DNA of 64,000 bases from Kingdonia uniflora. Taxonomy: Eukaryota; Streptophyta; Magnoliopsida; Ranunculales; Circaeasteraceae. The stretch covers positions 3,348,001 through 3,412,000 of the forward strand of contig JACGCM010002205.1 in the NCBI GenBank assembly GCA_014058105.1. Direction: 5' to 3'. The translations under genes were made by a program, and so were the position numbers. Shown in pieces: positions 10,901-22,561 of the stretch; the stretch's first letter is position 1; every line of letters begins with the position of its first letter. Under the pieces are notes generated by a model. That model saw nothing but the letters and a program-made list of their open reading frames with translations. It was not told where the DNA came from and searched no databases.

Positions 10901-12063
10901 GATAGAAATTAGCTTCTCAAATTAGAAGCACCGAACAACAAATAAACTACTCGCCAACAACGTTATTTGGCGATGAAGCAATTGAAAACAAATCTGAAAT
11001 ATAAAGAAATAAACATTGAGAGAGAAACCTTTACTAAACAACAATGCAACTTGGCGATGAATCAATTGGAAATAGATCTAAAATTTTGGCACATAACTAC
11101 TGAAAGAACAAAACCATCTAATTCGAATAACAATCTCCAAATCGGAGGTTTAGAGAGAAAAAAATCTTTAATTAAAACAACAATTTCAAAATTGAGAGAT
11201 CCTTGAGAGAGAAACTACAGAATTCATATCTTAAAGAAAAATTCAAAAATCAAATTATATCTACAATATTATCGAATAAAAACATACGATAGTCCCCGAT
11301 TTCAATGATTTACCATCTAAATTATACAATTAATATATGAGAATTTGCATCCAATCGTAAGAAGGGTTGGATCTAATATGTTATTGCTAAAATTACTCAT
11401 TGTTTATGAAATTAATTGCCCAACCCCTAGACGGAGATCAATTGTTGTTGCCAAAATTTACAGATCAAACTTTGGAACCAAACCTTCGAAATAAAACCAG
11501 TAAAAGTTTAGATTCTTGCCAAAGAAATTAAAGGTGATTTTGAGAGATAAACATCCTAAATCTATGATGATCCGACCCTAAAATGCATGTTTAGAAATAG
11601 AAACCCTCTAATTCAAACAACAATCTCCAAAATTGGGAGATCCAAACCTAATTTTGAAGGATTAGTGAGAAAAACCTCTGAAATCAACAACGAGATCGAT
11701 CTGAAATCAAAACTTAGTGACAAAACTCAACAATTTTTGAATATATCGAGATGAAATCACTGACATTAACAACTCAAATATAAAAATTAGATCTGATTTT
11801 AATCGATTAGGGTTTTAGAGAGAGAAATTGTGCCTTTGTGTTTAAGAGGGAGGTACTGTGGGATCCATGGAAGATTTTTTAATGGGGAGGGGGGGGGGGT
11901 TATAGGGGTGTCCGACACCCCCACTTTTTTTTTGCCAGTTTCCTTCTTATATAATACAGTTAAAAAAATAAAAATATATTACAACATACCAGCTCTGCAA
12001 AGTTCAAGCCTAGTTCGATAAGGATTTTAAGAGTTTAATTTTGGACCACAATTTCTGTTTGAT
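10901..12063. other. A-rich region with dispersed short repeats
   Basis: Several diverged copies of a motif AACAACAATCTCCAAAAT(T/C)GGGAGATC occur (near 11128, 11184, 11612). They are surrounded by GAGAGAAA and AAATCTGAAAT-like phrases. No ORF is convincing. On the minus strand the right end (CTCTCTAAAACCCTAATCGA) resembles a plant 5' UTR, but no downstream gene is visible. Confidence 0.35.
11884..11899. repeat. interrupted poly(G) tract
   Basis: GGGG, A, then 11 G. Confidence 0.9.
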
Positions 12064-12082
12064 CCCCCCCCCCCCCCCCCCC
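12064..12082. repeat. poly(C) tract, 19 nt
   Basis: Uninterrupted run of 19 C in otherwise AT-rich DNA. Confidence 0.95.
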
Positions 12083-12246
12083 AACTCTCTTCATCACTTT
12101 TCCAAAGAAAAAAAAATCAATTTCATCCCTCTAAATATATGATGACACTTTGGCTCTCCACTCTCTTATTTAAACAAACAATAATTTGCCTCTCAAACTT
12201 GCATCTCACGCTTTCCTAATATCATAAACTTGTCGTTCTTCAAGAC

Positions 12247-12722
12247 TTTGACATATATAATAAAGAAGTGGATAAACACTTCAAAGTGTTGAATACTCGA
12301 TTCAATGATCAGAATATGGAACTTTTGAGTCTTAGTTTAGCTTTAAGTCCTAGAGATGATAATAAGTTTTTAATTTTGATGATATCTCTAAGCTAGTACG
12401 CCAGTTTTACCTTGAGGATTTTGCAAAGAGTGAGATAAGAAAACTATTGTAATAATTGGAACATTACCTAAATGACTTCACCAAGAATTTTAAGTTGAAA
12501 GACTTGTCAACTATTATAGAACTATGTCAAGTAATGGCGAGTTGTAAGATATTAGTAACTTACCTACTTTTTGATAAAGTAATATGTCTCATATTGACTC
12601 TTCCAATGTTGATGCGGAGAATGAAAACATTCTTTGCATTGAAGTTAATAAAGAATTCTACTCAAAATAAGATGGATGATGCATATCATGAAGATAGTCT
12701 GCTTAGCTATGTTAAATCCTAA
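12247..12722 (+). pseudogene. hAT-type transposase C-terminal relic
   Basis: Several frames together resemble the C-terminal half of plant TTF-type/hAT transposases. They show KHFKVLNTRFNDQNMELL at the left (12270-12325), LEHYLNDFTKNFKLKDLSTI in the middle (12456-12515) and ALKLIKNSTQNKMDDA...DSLLSYV at the right (12637-12715). The right part aligns with the family pattern SVERAFSAMKxIKTxLRNKM...DxLVxYIE of the hAT dimerisation domain. The ERAFS core is replaced, and stops and frameshifts separate the parts. The N-terminal BED/TTF zinc finger, the catalytic core and the terminal inverted repeats are not seen. Confidence 0.65.
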
Positions 12723-13099
12723 AGCATAATCATTTTATAGTCCTAAACGTTCTTAACTAATCATTATATGCCAAAATTACTATTTTTACAAATCTCAAGT
12801 CCCAAAGTGGAACACATAGTAAAATGACATAAAAAAGAACCTAAGAGAGCCTCCAACAACATAGATTAGGGAAGCAAGTTTCATGGCATCCCCATTACTG
12901 GATGATTCTAGATTCGATGTCAACATTAGGTCACACATAAGCACAATCACTCCAGTAGAATAGAACATAACAAGTCACAAATCAACATCAACAAGCTAGG
13001 AGATCTACAGGAGAAGTTATAAATGTGCCAAGACAAAGCCTAGGAGGAATCCAAAAGAAGCTGAGATCTACCACTTGATTGATTAAATCGGTTCGGGGA

Positions 13100-13128
13100 G
13101 GGGGGGAGGGGGGGGGGGGGGGGGGGGG
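13100..13128. repeat. poly(G) tract
   Basis: 7 G, A, then 21 G (13108-13128). Confidence 0.95.
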
Positions 13129-13380
13129 AATAATGAAATAATATAGTCATAAAAAAAAGAAAGTTCAAGGCCTCCTTCTCTTATAAAAGGAGCCTTGGTC
13201 CTCATTGTTTTTCATCTTGAAGAAGAGACTCAAATCTTAATGAATAAGATTAAAGCTTAAGTTCTTGTATATTCTTCATTTTCTCCTTCTTCTACTTCAA
13301 AGTAAGTCTTAATTTCTTTACAGTTTATTTCAAGATAGGCGAGGATCTTTACTATAATTAGGTGAGGTGCCTGCAACTCA

Positions 13381-13422
13381 TAGCCCGAAGATTAACTCAA
13401 GTAGCCCGAAGATTAACTCAAG
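13381..13422. repeat. perfect 21-bp tandem duplication
   Basis: Units 13381-13401 and 13402-13422 are identical (TAGCCCGAAGATTAACTCAA plus G). Confidence 0.95.
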
Positions 13423-13500
13423 TAGCCACTCTTAGCGTTGTGCTTCTCTTTATTTAATAAGTAAAATTTCTTAGTTGTTAAGACAACAAAACATAAACAA

Positions 13501-13552
13501 GTCCAACATTAAAGAGATTAAAGATAGTCCAACATTAAAGAGATTAAAGATA
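13501..13552. repeat. perfect 26-bp tandem duplication
   Basis: Units 13501-13526 and 13527-13552 are identical, starting GTCCAACATTAAAGAGATTA. Confidence 0.95.
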
Positions 13553-13591
13553 GTTTCTTTTAGAGATCTCCTTGAAGAGTATGATACTATT

Positions 13592-15023
13592 TGTCACGCC
13601 CTAAAATTCATAGTCTAAGACTTTTTAGAATACGCACCTCGAGATAAAACCTAAGGAGATAGCTATGGTTTAAATTAATGACCTGACCAATGCACTTTTA
13701 GGGATTAATACCCATAGAAATGCCACAGACTTTATTATTTCCTATGACCTAACCAACTCTCTTTAAGGGATTGAAACCCATGGAAATGTTAAGATTTACC
13801 AAAGACCTGACTGATGAAACCTACTGTATACATTTACTATTAAGATATCATGTTTGGGCTTTAAGAATTACTCAATTCCTAAATATCTAGTGCATCAATT
13901 ACCCTATTATACAACTGTTGAGTTGCTCTACTTGACATGGGATAAGGTCTCCTCCTAGGTTAACCCTAAGTCGTATTAAGGTAGCATACTAGGAAATTCC
14001 TCCTCCAATAATACAAAAGCTAGTAAATAACAGTTCTAACAATCATATGTAGAAAAATCAATCCTGTATAGTAGTAATGTGTATTAACAACAAGCACAAC
14101 TTAGTGATAACAATAATCTACATAGTTTTATCTGACCATATAATGTACTTCAACCATCAGTCACAGTAACGTTTATTAATTAAACACGAAGTAGATATAT
14201 TACCCTATGAATATTATGCATGTATTAATCCTTGGTGTTTCTACAGTTGTTATGACCATTTATCATAAACACATCTCTTATCAATAAGCTCCAAAAATAT
14301 GGTGGCATAGACTATTTATCTATGGTTTAACTAGGGTTTGAACTTGCACAACAATCATGGGTCAATTGGTTGATTTTAATGAAGCTAAGGCTAAGTGATA
14401 TAACCATAAGCATGTAGGTCACCACAAGGTTTAAATCTATGTTATGAGTAATTCTCTAATAACCATTATTATCTCTATAAGCCAAATCTAATTATAGTGA
14501 AGATTAAGAATAGTGCATATGTCTAGCTTTAAGTAAGGCGAAGCAACTCCCTTGATCTCACCGACAAAACATCTTCGATCAACGCGTAGAAGCCCATCTT
14601 TCTCTTCTCTTTACCAACATAGTAATGAATTGAACTCTTTCCCGTAACTTCGTATGGTGACAAGGATTTGAGATGGGTGTTTATATTTTTCTATCCTTCT
14701 CTCTCTGGAACATGATATGGGCTATGTAGAGGAAAGTAAGCTTATATCTTGCTTTATGGTGGGAGCTGGTTATAGTCATAAGGTAAATCATAACTTATGA
14801 TTTGTGCCAAATGTGGAGATCTCTATATATCCTCCTATTTTAATCCAAGTTCAATAAAGTTTCAACAACAATACTCCAAAAAATAGTAAACTTCTAAGGA
14901 AGGATTCTATGCAGTGGATGTTACTTAATAAAATTGCTACCGACTAATAAACGATTACACATTACTCACAAATATAAATATAAAAACCACACGGTAATGA
15001 ACAAGATTTATCGAGGCATTACA
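13592..15023 (+). repeat. probable solo LTR (1432 bp)
   Basis: It begins TGTCACGCCCTAAAA and ends GAGGCATTACA, ends typical of a class of plant LTRs. It is flanked by CTATT (13587-13591) and CTGTT (15024-15028), a 4-of-5 match that could be the 5-bp target duplication. A diverged internal repeat with GACCTGACCAA...AGGGATTAATACCCATAGAAATG occurs near 13679 and 13746. No coding domain is inside. The call rests on end sequences and flanks only. Confidence 0.45.
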
Positions 15024-15149
15024 CTGTTGGAGAGGGGATTAAGCTTTTCAATAGTTAATCTCCTAATTAATACACTTTTAACCAAATGGGATTAAACTTA
15101 ATCTTTGATACAGAGTTTAATAGTATGGACATAAGGATTTACTAACTAG

Positions 15150-15308
15150 ACCTAGTTGATAGAAAAAATTAAAGAACAAGTGGTACATCCCAAGAGGCTC
15201 AAGTACTCTCCTTGAGGATTCGACCTTATCTTGCCATGTTTAACGGCAAATGAGCTGAGTATACAAAATTTGGGTATTTATTTGAGATATAACACAATTC
15301 CTGACTTG
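15150..15308 (+). repeat. Athila-like Ty3/gypsy LTR 3' end
   Basis: CAAGTACTCTCCTTGAGGAT, then TCGACCTTATCTTGCC, resembles the conserved CCCTGAGGATTCGACCCTACTTGCC block near the 3' end of Athila-type LTRs. A primer site follows at once. Confidence 0.5.
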
Positions 15309-15310
15309 TC

Positions 15311-15330
15311 AATTGACGCCGTTGCTGGGG
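15311..15330 (+). other. primer binding site, Athila-like
   Basis: TTGACGCCGTTGCTGGGG differs at two positions from TTGGCGCCGTTGCCGGGG, the tRNA-Asp-type primer site used by Athila-like elements. Its place after the LTR-end block supports the call. Confidence 0.6.
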
Positions 15331-16319
15331 AGAGCAACGCAGCTTTAGGGAAAAGCTATTTAAACTTTAATTATCTTAATTAAATCCTTCGGTCCTTCAA
15401 TTATCATATGAACTTCTCTTTAGCTCTAAAATATATATTGCTCCTATGCTTAGAATAATTAAAAGGAAACTTGCTATTAAAGGTTTAGACTAGCATAATT
15501 AGTTTAATGTGTGTTTCATATTCTTGCACTTACCATAGCAAATGATAAAACAAGGGTTAGAGATGCACCCTACGGAAACAATTCTTATAAGGGACCCCTA
15601 ACCTGTAGGACCACTCACTAGGGATATAACAAAATTTTAGTACACGAACCCCCATAATCATCCCCGTTGACCTAAATAATTAAAATATAAAAATAAGTAA
15701 AAGATTTTCAAGGGATTTCATCACCTTCGGAACTAAATGGATACCAGACTTGAGTATAAACCACAAATTCATAGGAAAACACTTAAGCCGATGCTGCCAG
15801 TTCTTGATAGGAGGTCTAACGTCACCAGAACCAGTGTTGATGACCCAAAAGGTGACTCAATTACGTCCTGTGACTCGGTGTAGTGTTCGGACTGAACACC
15901 TACCTATGATTAAACCCTAGAACATGAAGCATTAGTATATGAATCAAACACCTATAACCAATTAGGATACATTTTGTTTTACAAATATAAAGATAGGGTT
16001 GACCACCTAATCATAACCAAAAAATGTTGTAAGAGTTTATTTTTATTATTTAAAATGTCATTTAATCCTAGCTCACATTAACATCCTATTGATCGTACGA
16101 TATGGTTCCCAAATGTAAATATCCAAAACTCAACTACTCAACACTGTCAACCATATCCATATCAACCAATCTACCAAACCTTAACCCTAGCTGAACAATA
16201 TATGGATAGGCTCGAAAGATGATACCATGCAATGTTAAAGAAGCTAGAACTCCATGTAGCACATAATAACAAATTAGTCTATCTATTAGAGGAGGCCATA
16301 TGACATTTAGCCCATTTTC
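15331..16319. other. no gene seen after the Athila-like primer site
   Basis: The leader and gag of an Athila-like element would be expected here, but only short ORFs remain. I can recognise no domain. Confidence 0.3.
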
Positions 16320-16335
16320 TCCCTAAAACCTAGAC

Positions 16336-17040
16336 TGCCCTTTGTTTGAAAAATACAAGACTTTGTTTTTTATAATGTTTTGAATGGTGGAACTAAGCGG
16401 TTTTAGTCCCACATTGGATATGATGGATGCTCAATTCTACTATATAAATAAGTTTATTGCTTAACATATTGTGATATATGCGAGAGTTGGTGGAGCTCAT
16501 GTGCGTTTGTGACCCATATGTACCAACTATCTTGGGTGCATGGGATACCCATGGGCATGATCATCCTAGGAAACCTGCTTATTATTATAAGTCTATGAAT
16601 TTTCTTTGGGACCTTGGGCCATGAGCTCATGCGGATTCCCAAGAGTACTTTATCACATATTTCATTTTTGGGTTTGAGGTGTGAGTTGAGTTTTCATCAA
16701 CAAACAAAACTTTAGGTGTGTCTTAAGGTACAACCTTTGGGAAATAGGCGATAACTTAAGGTATGTCACTTCGTGAAGAAGCACCAATACTCTATACAAT
16801 CTGACTTCATTTTTAATATTTTTGTATTAGTTTTCATAATTTTCTTTTAGTGATTTTCCCAAAGAGAAACAAAATGCAATCAAGGTTTATTTGGCTGAGA
16901 GATGGAAGTGCTTTTTTTCCCTGCGACTGATCATTATATCCAGAGAGATAATGGTCTATTTTCCTTGCAAAGTACTTTGGTAAAGGTGAATTTTCCGTAA
17001 GGAGATAGTGTGCATACATCAGACTCAATTCTTAAGTGGT
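16336..17040 (+). repeat. Ty1/copia 5' LTR (boundaries approximate)
   Basis: AGTCCCACATTGGATATG at 16408 is the block typical of Tnt1/Tork-like copia LTRs. It is followed by a TATA-like CTATATAAATAAG at 16438. The copia gag begins about 75 bp after the proposed end. No clear primer site (TGGTATCAGAGC type) was found, so the 3' boundary is uncertain. Confidence 0.45.
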
Positions 17041-17114
17041 GTTGGTTTTGTTCATACAAATTGAATAACAATCTTAAGACATATTAATTTTCTATGTGTT
17101 TAAAGACTATGACA

Positions 17115-17720
17115 ATGGTGAATCAAGCAGAGAAGAAAGGAAAGAAGAGTAGCCCATAAATCTTGGAAGTAAAACCCGTAAAGTTTAATGATACTGAATT
17201 CAAGAGTTGGCATCAAAAGAAGTTTTCTTTCTCATGACTCTGAACTTGGCAAAAATCCTCAAGGAGGAAGAAATAGACCCAACAACCGTGGCAGCAGTGG
17301 AGGCATGGATTCATTCTAATTTTTTGGTGTCGAAACTATATCCTGAATGGGTTGGACAACACATTGCATAATGTATATAGTCTAATGGAGTTTACAAAGG
17401 AACTGAGGGAATTCTTAGACCATAAGTATAAGAAGGAAGATGCCAGACAAAGAAAAATATAGTTGGCAGAATACTGGACTATAAAATGGTTGGGATTCAT
17501 ATTGTATCAGTCAAGTAAAGGACACTACGATTATACTGGTATGAAAATTCTGTGCTTATAAACGAATAAGGTTAAGTGAATCATTTCATGTTTTTGTGAG
17601 AAGAAAAAACTACCTTAGTCCTGGAAAGAACTTTAAAGTATCAAAAACATAAGAGGAAGGAAAGAAATTGGATGATCTGATCGCAGATTAAGATTAAATA
17701 TAAGAAATACAATAAAAAGA
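17115..17720 (+). pseudogene. Ty1/copia gag, decayed
   Basis: The probable start is the ATG at 17115 (MVNQAEKKGKK). The UBN2-type gag core follows across frames: VKFNDTEFKSW, then CRNYILNGLDNTLHNVYSL near 17335 and KELREFLDHKYKKEDA near 17397. These match the copia gag pattern W..KM..L ... LCRNYILNGLDDxLYNVY ... LWDxLDKKYKTEDA. Stops are present about every 20-60 codons. Downstream, KYQKHKRKE-like sequence corresponds to the last part of the domain before the zinc knuckle. Confidence 0.7.
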
Positions 17721-18893
17721 GGGATGTTATTCATTCTTACACTGCCAAGGTAAGGACTTTACGAAGTTACAAAGGAAGAATTAATATATTGTGGCAACCA
17801 GGACAAATCACTGGAACAACAAACTAAAAAGCAGCCAGAAGTGACAAAGGTGCTAAAGCAAACATTATCGAGATGGGGAAATGTGTGCGTTGATCTTTAA
17901 ATTAACCTGGTAAGCAATTTCAGGAGGGGTTTATGGACGCAGGTGCTACACACCATATAGGTTATGATCTGATTTATTTACTACATATAATAGACTGAAT
18001 TTGGGAGAGAATGGTGGGGAGGGGGAATGTCATGAGCAGTGTTGTCAAACGCAATGATCGAAGGAAAAGGGAAAGCTCCTGGAAATTTACATCTGAAAAA
18101 GAAGTTAATTTGACATTATTGTTGTATGTGCTCTTGATATCTACATAAGACCTTATTTCCAAAGAATTGTTCAAAGGTAGTTTCCAAGTTAGTGTTGGAG
18201 TTGAAACACATGTATCCCACTAAGAATTGGTATAGATTCAAGGAAAGTGATGTATGAGTGTGCTGGACTGCCTTAACTAATCGTCTGGTATTATAAACAA
18301 GTTTATATTATCACTAGAATCAGTTCATTACTTCCTTGAGTCATTTAATATTTACATACAATGATAACGGACACGCAAATTATGGTTGCATAATAATAGT
18401 ATCATTTATGATTTGCTTACTAAATTCAATCTGTTGTAAACAAAAATGTAACGTGTGTGCTGAAGAAACTTTTGCTAAATAACCTTTCCATTATTGAATG
18501 AAAAAAGTTGAATCACTTAAATTTGATTCACAGTGATCTATGCGATTGAAATTTATTCAAACACGAGACACAAAAAGTCTATTTTGTTATTTCTAATATG
18601 ATTGTCAGATACAAGCGTGTACTTGTCTCAAATGCAAAGACGAGGCACTCGAAAGTTTTTGTCATTCAATGAGGGTTGAGGACATAACTCAACAAAAATA
18701 TTAAGTTCTTAAACCGATGGGCGTGGGGAGTACAAACTACATTCTGGGTGGTAGACTTTGTGCAAGTGGGGTATTATACACAACTACGTACGTTACTAGT
18801 ACTTACAAAATGGACGTTGTTGAAAGAAAAAACCCAAAACTTTAATGCACTATGCTAATGCTATGCTTATTAGTTCTGGTTTGCCACAAACTT

Positions 18894-18924
<31 letters not shown>

Positions 18925-19330
18925 GGGGGTGTTACTCGAATTATATTCTCACCTTATGAACTTAGGAAAGAAAGACAGTTTTTCTATAAGTTCTTAAAAG
19001 TGTGGGGGTACCTTGGAAAGGTGCAAGTACCATTGTCAGAGAGGTCTAATTAGGACCAAAAATAATTGACAACATTTTTATTGGCTATGTAAATAATAGT
19101 AGTGTATTCAGATTTCTCATATACAAATCTGGAATAAATGATGTTCATGAGAATACCATCATTCAATCGCGGGATGCCATATTTTTTGAAAACATATTTC
19201 CATATAAAAAGAGTGATAATGAGAATCCTCTTAAGGGAAAACTAATGTTGCTTCTAGTAGTGATCAATGTACTACTCCTGAAAGTTATGATTTCAATGCA
19301 TAACAAAGACATGGAAAATGACTTAAGGTT
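17721..19330 (+). pseudogene. Ty1/copia protease and integrase, decayed
   Basis: FMDAGATHHI near 17931 corresponds to the protease WxxDSGATxHI with the active-site serine replaced. RKLWLHNN near 18375 fits the GAG-pre-integrase segment. LNLIHSDLCD near 18519 and CLKCKDEALESF near 18627 match the integrase core. VVERKNPKL near 18813 fits NGVAERKNRTL, and KVWGYLGKVQVPL near 19000 fits the integrase C-terminus. Order and spacing are those of copia (integrase before reverse transcriptase). A TG microsatellite and a 22-nt G tract interrupt it at 18893-18929. Confidence 0.7.
18893..18929. repeat. (TG)n then poly(G) 22 nt
   Basis: Alternating TG from 18893, then an uninterrupted G run 18908-18929, inside the copia integrase. 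Confidence 0.95.
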
Positions 19331-20690
19331 ACAAAATCTTTTGGCAAAAAATTTATAACATTCCTGTTAGAAAATGACCCTCAAACCTTCAAGGAAGTCA
19401 TATCTACACCTAAAGCTCATAGTTGGAAAGAGGCTGTGCAGGGTGAAATAGACTCTATAATGCACAACCATACTTGAAAATTGCAAGATATTCCCAATGG
19501 CAGCAAACATATAGGTTGTAAATGGATTTTCAAATGAAAGATACGACCTGATGGTTCTATTAAAAAGTACAAGGCCAAACTTGTTGCCAAAGGCTATAGG
19601 CAAAAATAATACTTGAACTATTTTGATACATATTTCCCAATGACAAGAAGAACTTCCAATCGTATGTTGATAGCTATTGCAATAGTGCATAAGCTTGAAA
19701 TACATCAAATGAATGTTAAAACAACATTCTTGAATGGTGAATTAAATGGGGAAATATACATAAACCAACCTGAGGGGTTCATTGCCAAAGGCCAAGAAAA
19801 TAAAATGTGTCAGCTAGCTAAATATCTTTATGGATTGAAACATGCATCTTTACAATGGTATAAAACATTTGATGGTGTCATGATGAAGGAGGACTTCAAA
19901 ATCAATGAATGTGATATATGTGTATATATTAAGAGCATTAATGATGAGCATGTAATTGTGTGTCTTTATGTAGGCGATATGTTCATTATAGAGAGTAATA
20001 TCAATGTTATTATGTCCACAAAGAAAATTTTCAAAGAACTTTGATATGAAGGACTTGTGTTATCTTAATCGCATTACATAGAGAATATATTTAAGAAGAT
20101 TGATAAATTTGACTATCGTGGTGTTCAGGTACCATACGACAATATGCACCAATTGATTAAACAAACTGTTGAACCTATTTCTCAAATAGAGTATGCAAGA
20201 ATAGTAAATCTAATGTATATAAAAAATTGCACAAAACCATATATTGCTTATAGAGTTAACAAACTGATTCGGTATACTATAAACCCTGGACCGAGTCACT
20301 AGGAAGCTTTATTCAAGGTTTTACAGTATTTAAGGCATACAATAGACTATGGATTGCTATACATAGGATATATAATGGATATTAGACTTTAACAAATCAT
20401 ACTCCACAAGTGGATACGTGTTTACACATGGTGGTGGAGCTATCTCATGGAAATCCTCATAATAAACATACATAGACCGATCAACTATGGAATCAGAGTT
20501 TGTTGCTCTGTCTTTAGCATGAGATGAAGTTGAGTGACTTTAAAAAAATTTAGAGGATATTCCTACGTGGCCAAAGCCTGTACCTGCCTTATATATCCAT
20601 TGTGATAATCAAATAACTATTGCAAGGGCCAAGAATAATGTTTATAATGGTAAGTCACGACATATACATCACAGACATAACACTTGTTGT
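19331..20690 (+). pseudogene. Ty1/copia reverse transcriptase and RNase H, decayed
   Basis: HSWKEAVQGEIDSIMHNHT and GCKWIF (19420-19535), YKAKLVAKGYRQ (19570), and an open stretch at 19613-20044 with HQMNVKTTFLNGEL, IYINQPEGFI and YLYGLKHASLQWYK are copia reverse transcriptase motifs. The catalytic YVDDML box reads YVGDMF at about 19969-19986, so one essential aspartate is lost. RNase H pieces follow (HTIDYGLLYI near 20337; NVYNGKSRHI near 20638). Homology stops near 20690 without a 3' LTR, so the element is truncated there. Confidence 0.8.
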
Positions 20691-22259
20691 TTTTTGGGGG
20701 CTAAAGGTACTGGAAATTGGCTTTAAACCACACTAATTTACCATTCATCCTTGGGTTATATTTGTACTTTCATCCATCTTACATAAATAACTATCTTGCC
20801 CCCCTTCCATGGTTGTCTGGCGACACCCGTTCATACGCTCCTCCCTCTGTCATATGTCTTACTTAGGCTAGTCTTGGCTGATATAGCCTACGTCCATCGC
20901 AAATCGTAGGTTCTCAGTTCTAGGTCGTAGTTCTTAGATAAGGCATCTATCGGCCTCAATCTCGGTTTTTCTCTTCACGTGACCTATGACCTGCTGACAG
21001 GTCTACAGTGTCACATATCGCTCTATTTTACTCTCTTTACAGGTATTATGTCCTCTCTCTATGTTCTTAGATGGTGGTTTACCACGGTTGTAAGCGCATT
21101 TTATTTACGAGTTGGGCCTTGCTCTCGCGAGCTTTTATTGGGCCCGCCCCTTGGGCCACGTGGCTACAACTCTTAGGTTGCTATTGGACTAATTATTTGG
21201 GCCTTATGGTTATAGTAGTCCCTTGTGTAGTCTTCGCCAGTAGATGGGCAACACCACGCATGAAGGTATTTAAGCCCTTATCTTATCCCGTTTGTACTCG
21301 TGCATGTATGTGTGTATTGCATGTGCTCTATTTATGTGCTTGCTCTAGTTAGGCTGCAACAGAGTTTAGCTTAGTTATTGTTGATGTTGATTACATTAAT
21401 CTTTCTCCCCTACCTACGCTTATTTCAATATTTTAGTATAGAGAGTCCCGTGGCTTGGCACTTTCAGCCCTCTGGAACTTTGATTTCTTGAAGTATGCAT
21501 GTAGGCTTCTAACGTAAACTTCCATCATTTTTGCTAATGTTCACAAGAACTATATCTGCCTTGAACGTTGATATTACTGTAATACCTTGGCGGACTCCTT
21601 CACTCACTTCTCCAGTGTCAGTATCAGGATACTAGAGGCTCCTTGCTCTTCTTTGCCACTTTTCCCACTCGTTCCTGCTCCCCCTGCCTTTGAATTTTAC
21701 ATTCTAGTGCTCACTCCAACTCTCTACTTCTCTCTATCTTTTACTTCTCATTTTTATTTTAGACCTGCATTATTTCTTATTTATAGCCTAATATTTCCTG
21801 ATTCTGCTGATTTGGTCGACTCCTTCCTAGTTTTTTGTGTCCTCCATTCATTACATGGCTATTTATAAGCTGCACGTTTTGTTTTTCCATAATTGTCTTT
21901 ATAATTTTTCTCTAATTTTCATTTTGCCCCTTCGTGTCGCTATGCTTATCTGATAAATATAGTACTATCTAGCCATCTTAGTCTTTCCCAAGACACTGCG
22001 AGCTAAAGCCTCCCCCACCCCCCGGTTGTGCCTGCCAATGCTTTTGAAGATATATTTACCAGCCCCTTTACACTTCTTGTGGTCCCAGCTGTCTTGTTAT
22101 TCCTAGCTCCCGAGGATAACACTTTTTCTGTGTCACGCATTGTATCTCTTCCAACACGCCTCGTACAAATGTTTGTCAACCCGCCATTTCATAGGGGTCC
22201 AAGGCAGGGTGTTGCTCTGAAGCGCCTCGTGCATCCCCTCCAAAATCCCTTAATGTTCG

Positions 22260-22305
<46 letters not shown>

Positions 22306-22561
22306 ACACACACACAAAAGCGTGTGCACAACCACCACTCCCCCTTTTTTGAAAAACAGGTTGTAACTGACGCTGGATTATGTCCACTACTCCCAATTTA
22401 TTTAACCCTGTATGTATGTTATCATAGCTATGAGTGACAGTTGATACACGAGGGCAGTTACTGCGTCTTATTTATAGTTGTGGGAGATTTCATTATGTCT
22501 AACTTTTACCTTTTTACTCTTTGTTCTTCTACTTTCTTTATGCTTCTTTGCCCTTTCTGCC
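20691..22561. other. no gene identified upstream of the PMD ORF
   Basis: Base composition changes here to less AT-rich, pyrimidine-rich plus-strand DNA. Several chance ORFs of 60-110 codons occur without recognisable domains. It may be the LTR/UTR side of the element carrying the PMD ORF (inference). Confidence 0.35.
22264..22316. repeat. poly(C) 28 nt followed by (CA)n
   Basis: Uninterrupted C run 22264-22291, then CA repeats to 22316. Confidence 0.95.

Larger units (their letters stand above)
12830..13590 (+). repeat. LTR-like debris with TATA box
   Basis: A TATA box lies at 13181-13190 (TTATAAAAGG), flanked by a near-perfect inverted repeat (AAGGCCTCCTT ... AAGGAGCCTT). Downstream is CT-rich leader-like sequence as in plant LTRs. 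It also holds a G tract (13100-13128) and two perfect tandem duplications. Boundaries are unclear and no coding sequence is attached. Confidence 0.35.

Noticed and set aside
19367..19708. minus-strand 113-codon ORF
   Set aside because: It lies opposite clear copia reverse transcriptase motifs.
22028..22366. ORF with a Pro run and His-Thr run
   Set aside because: It is created by the poly(C) and (CA)n tracts.
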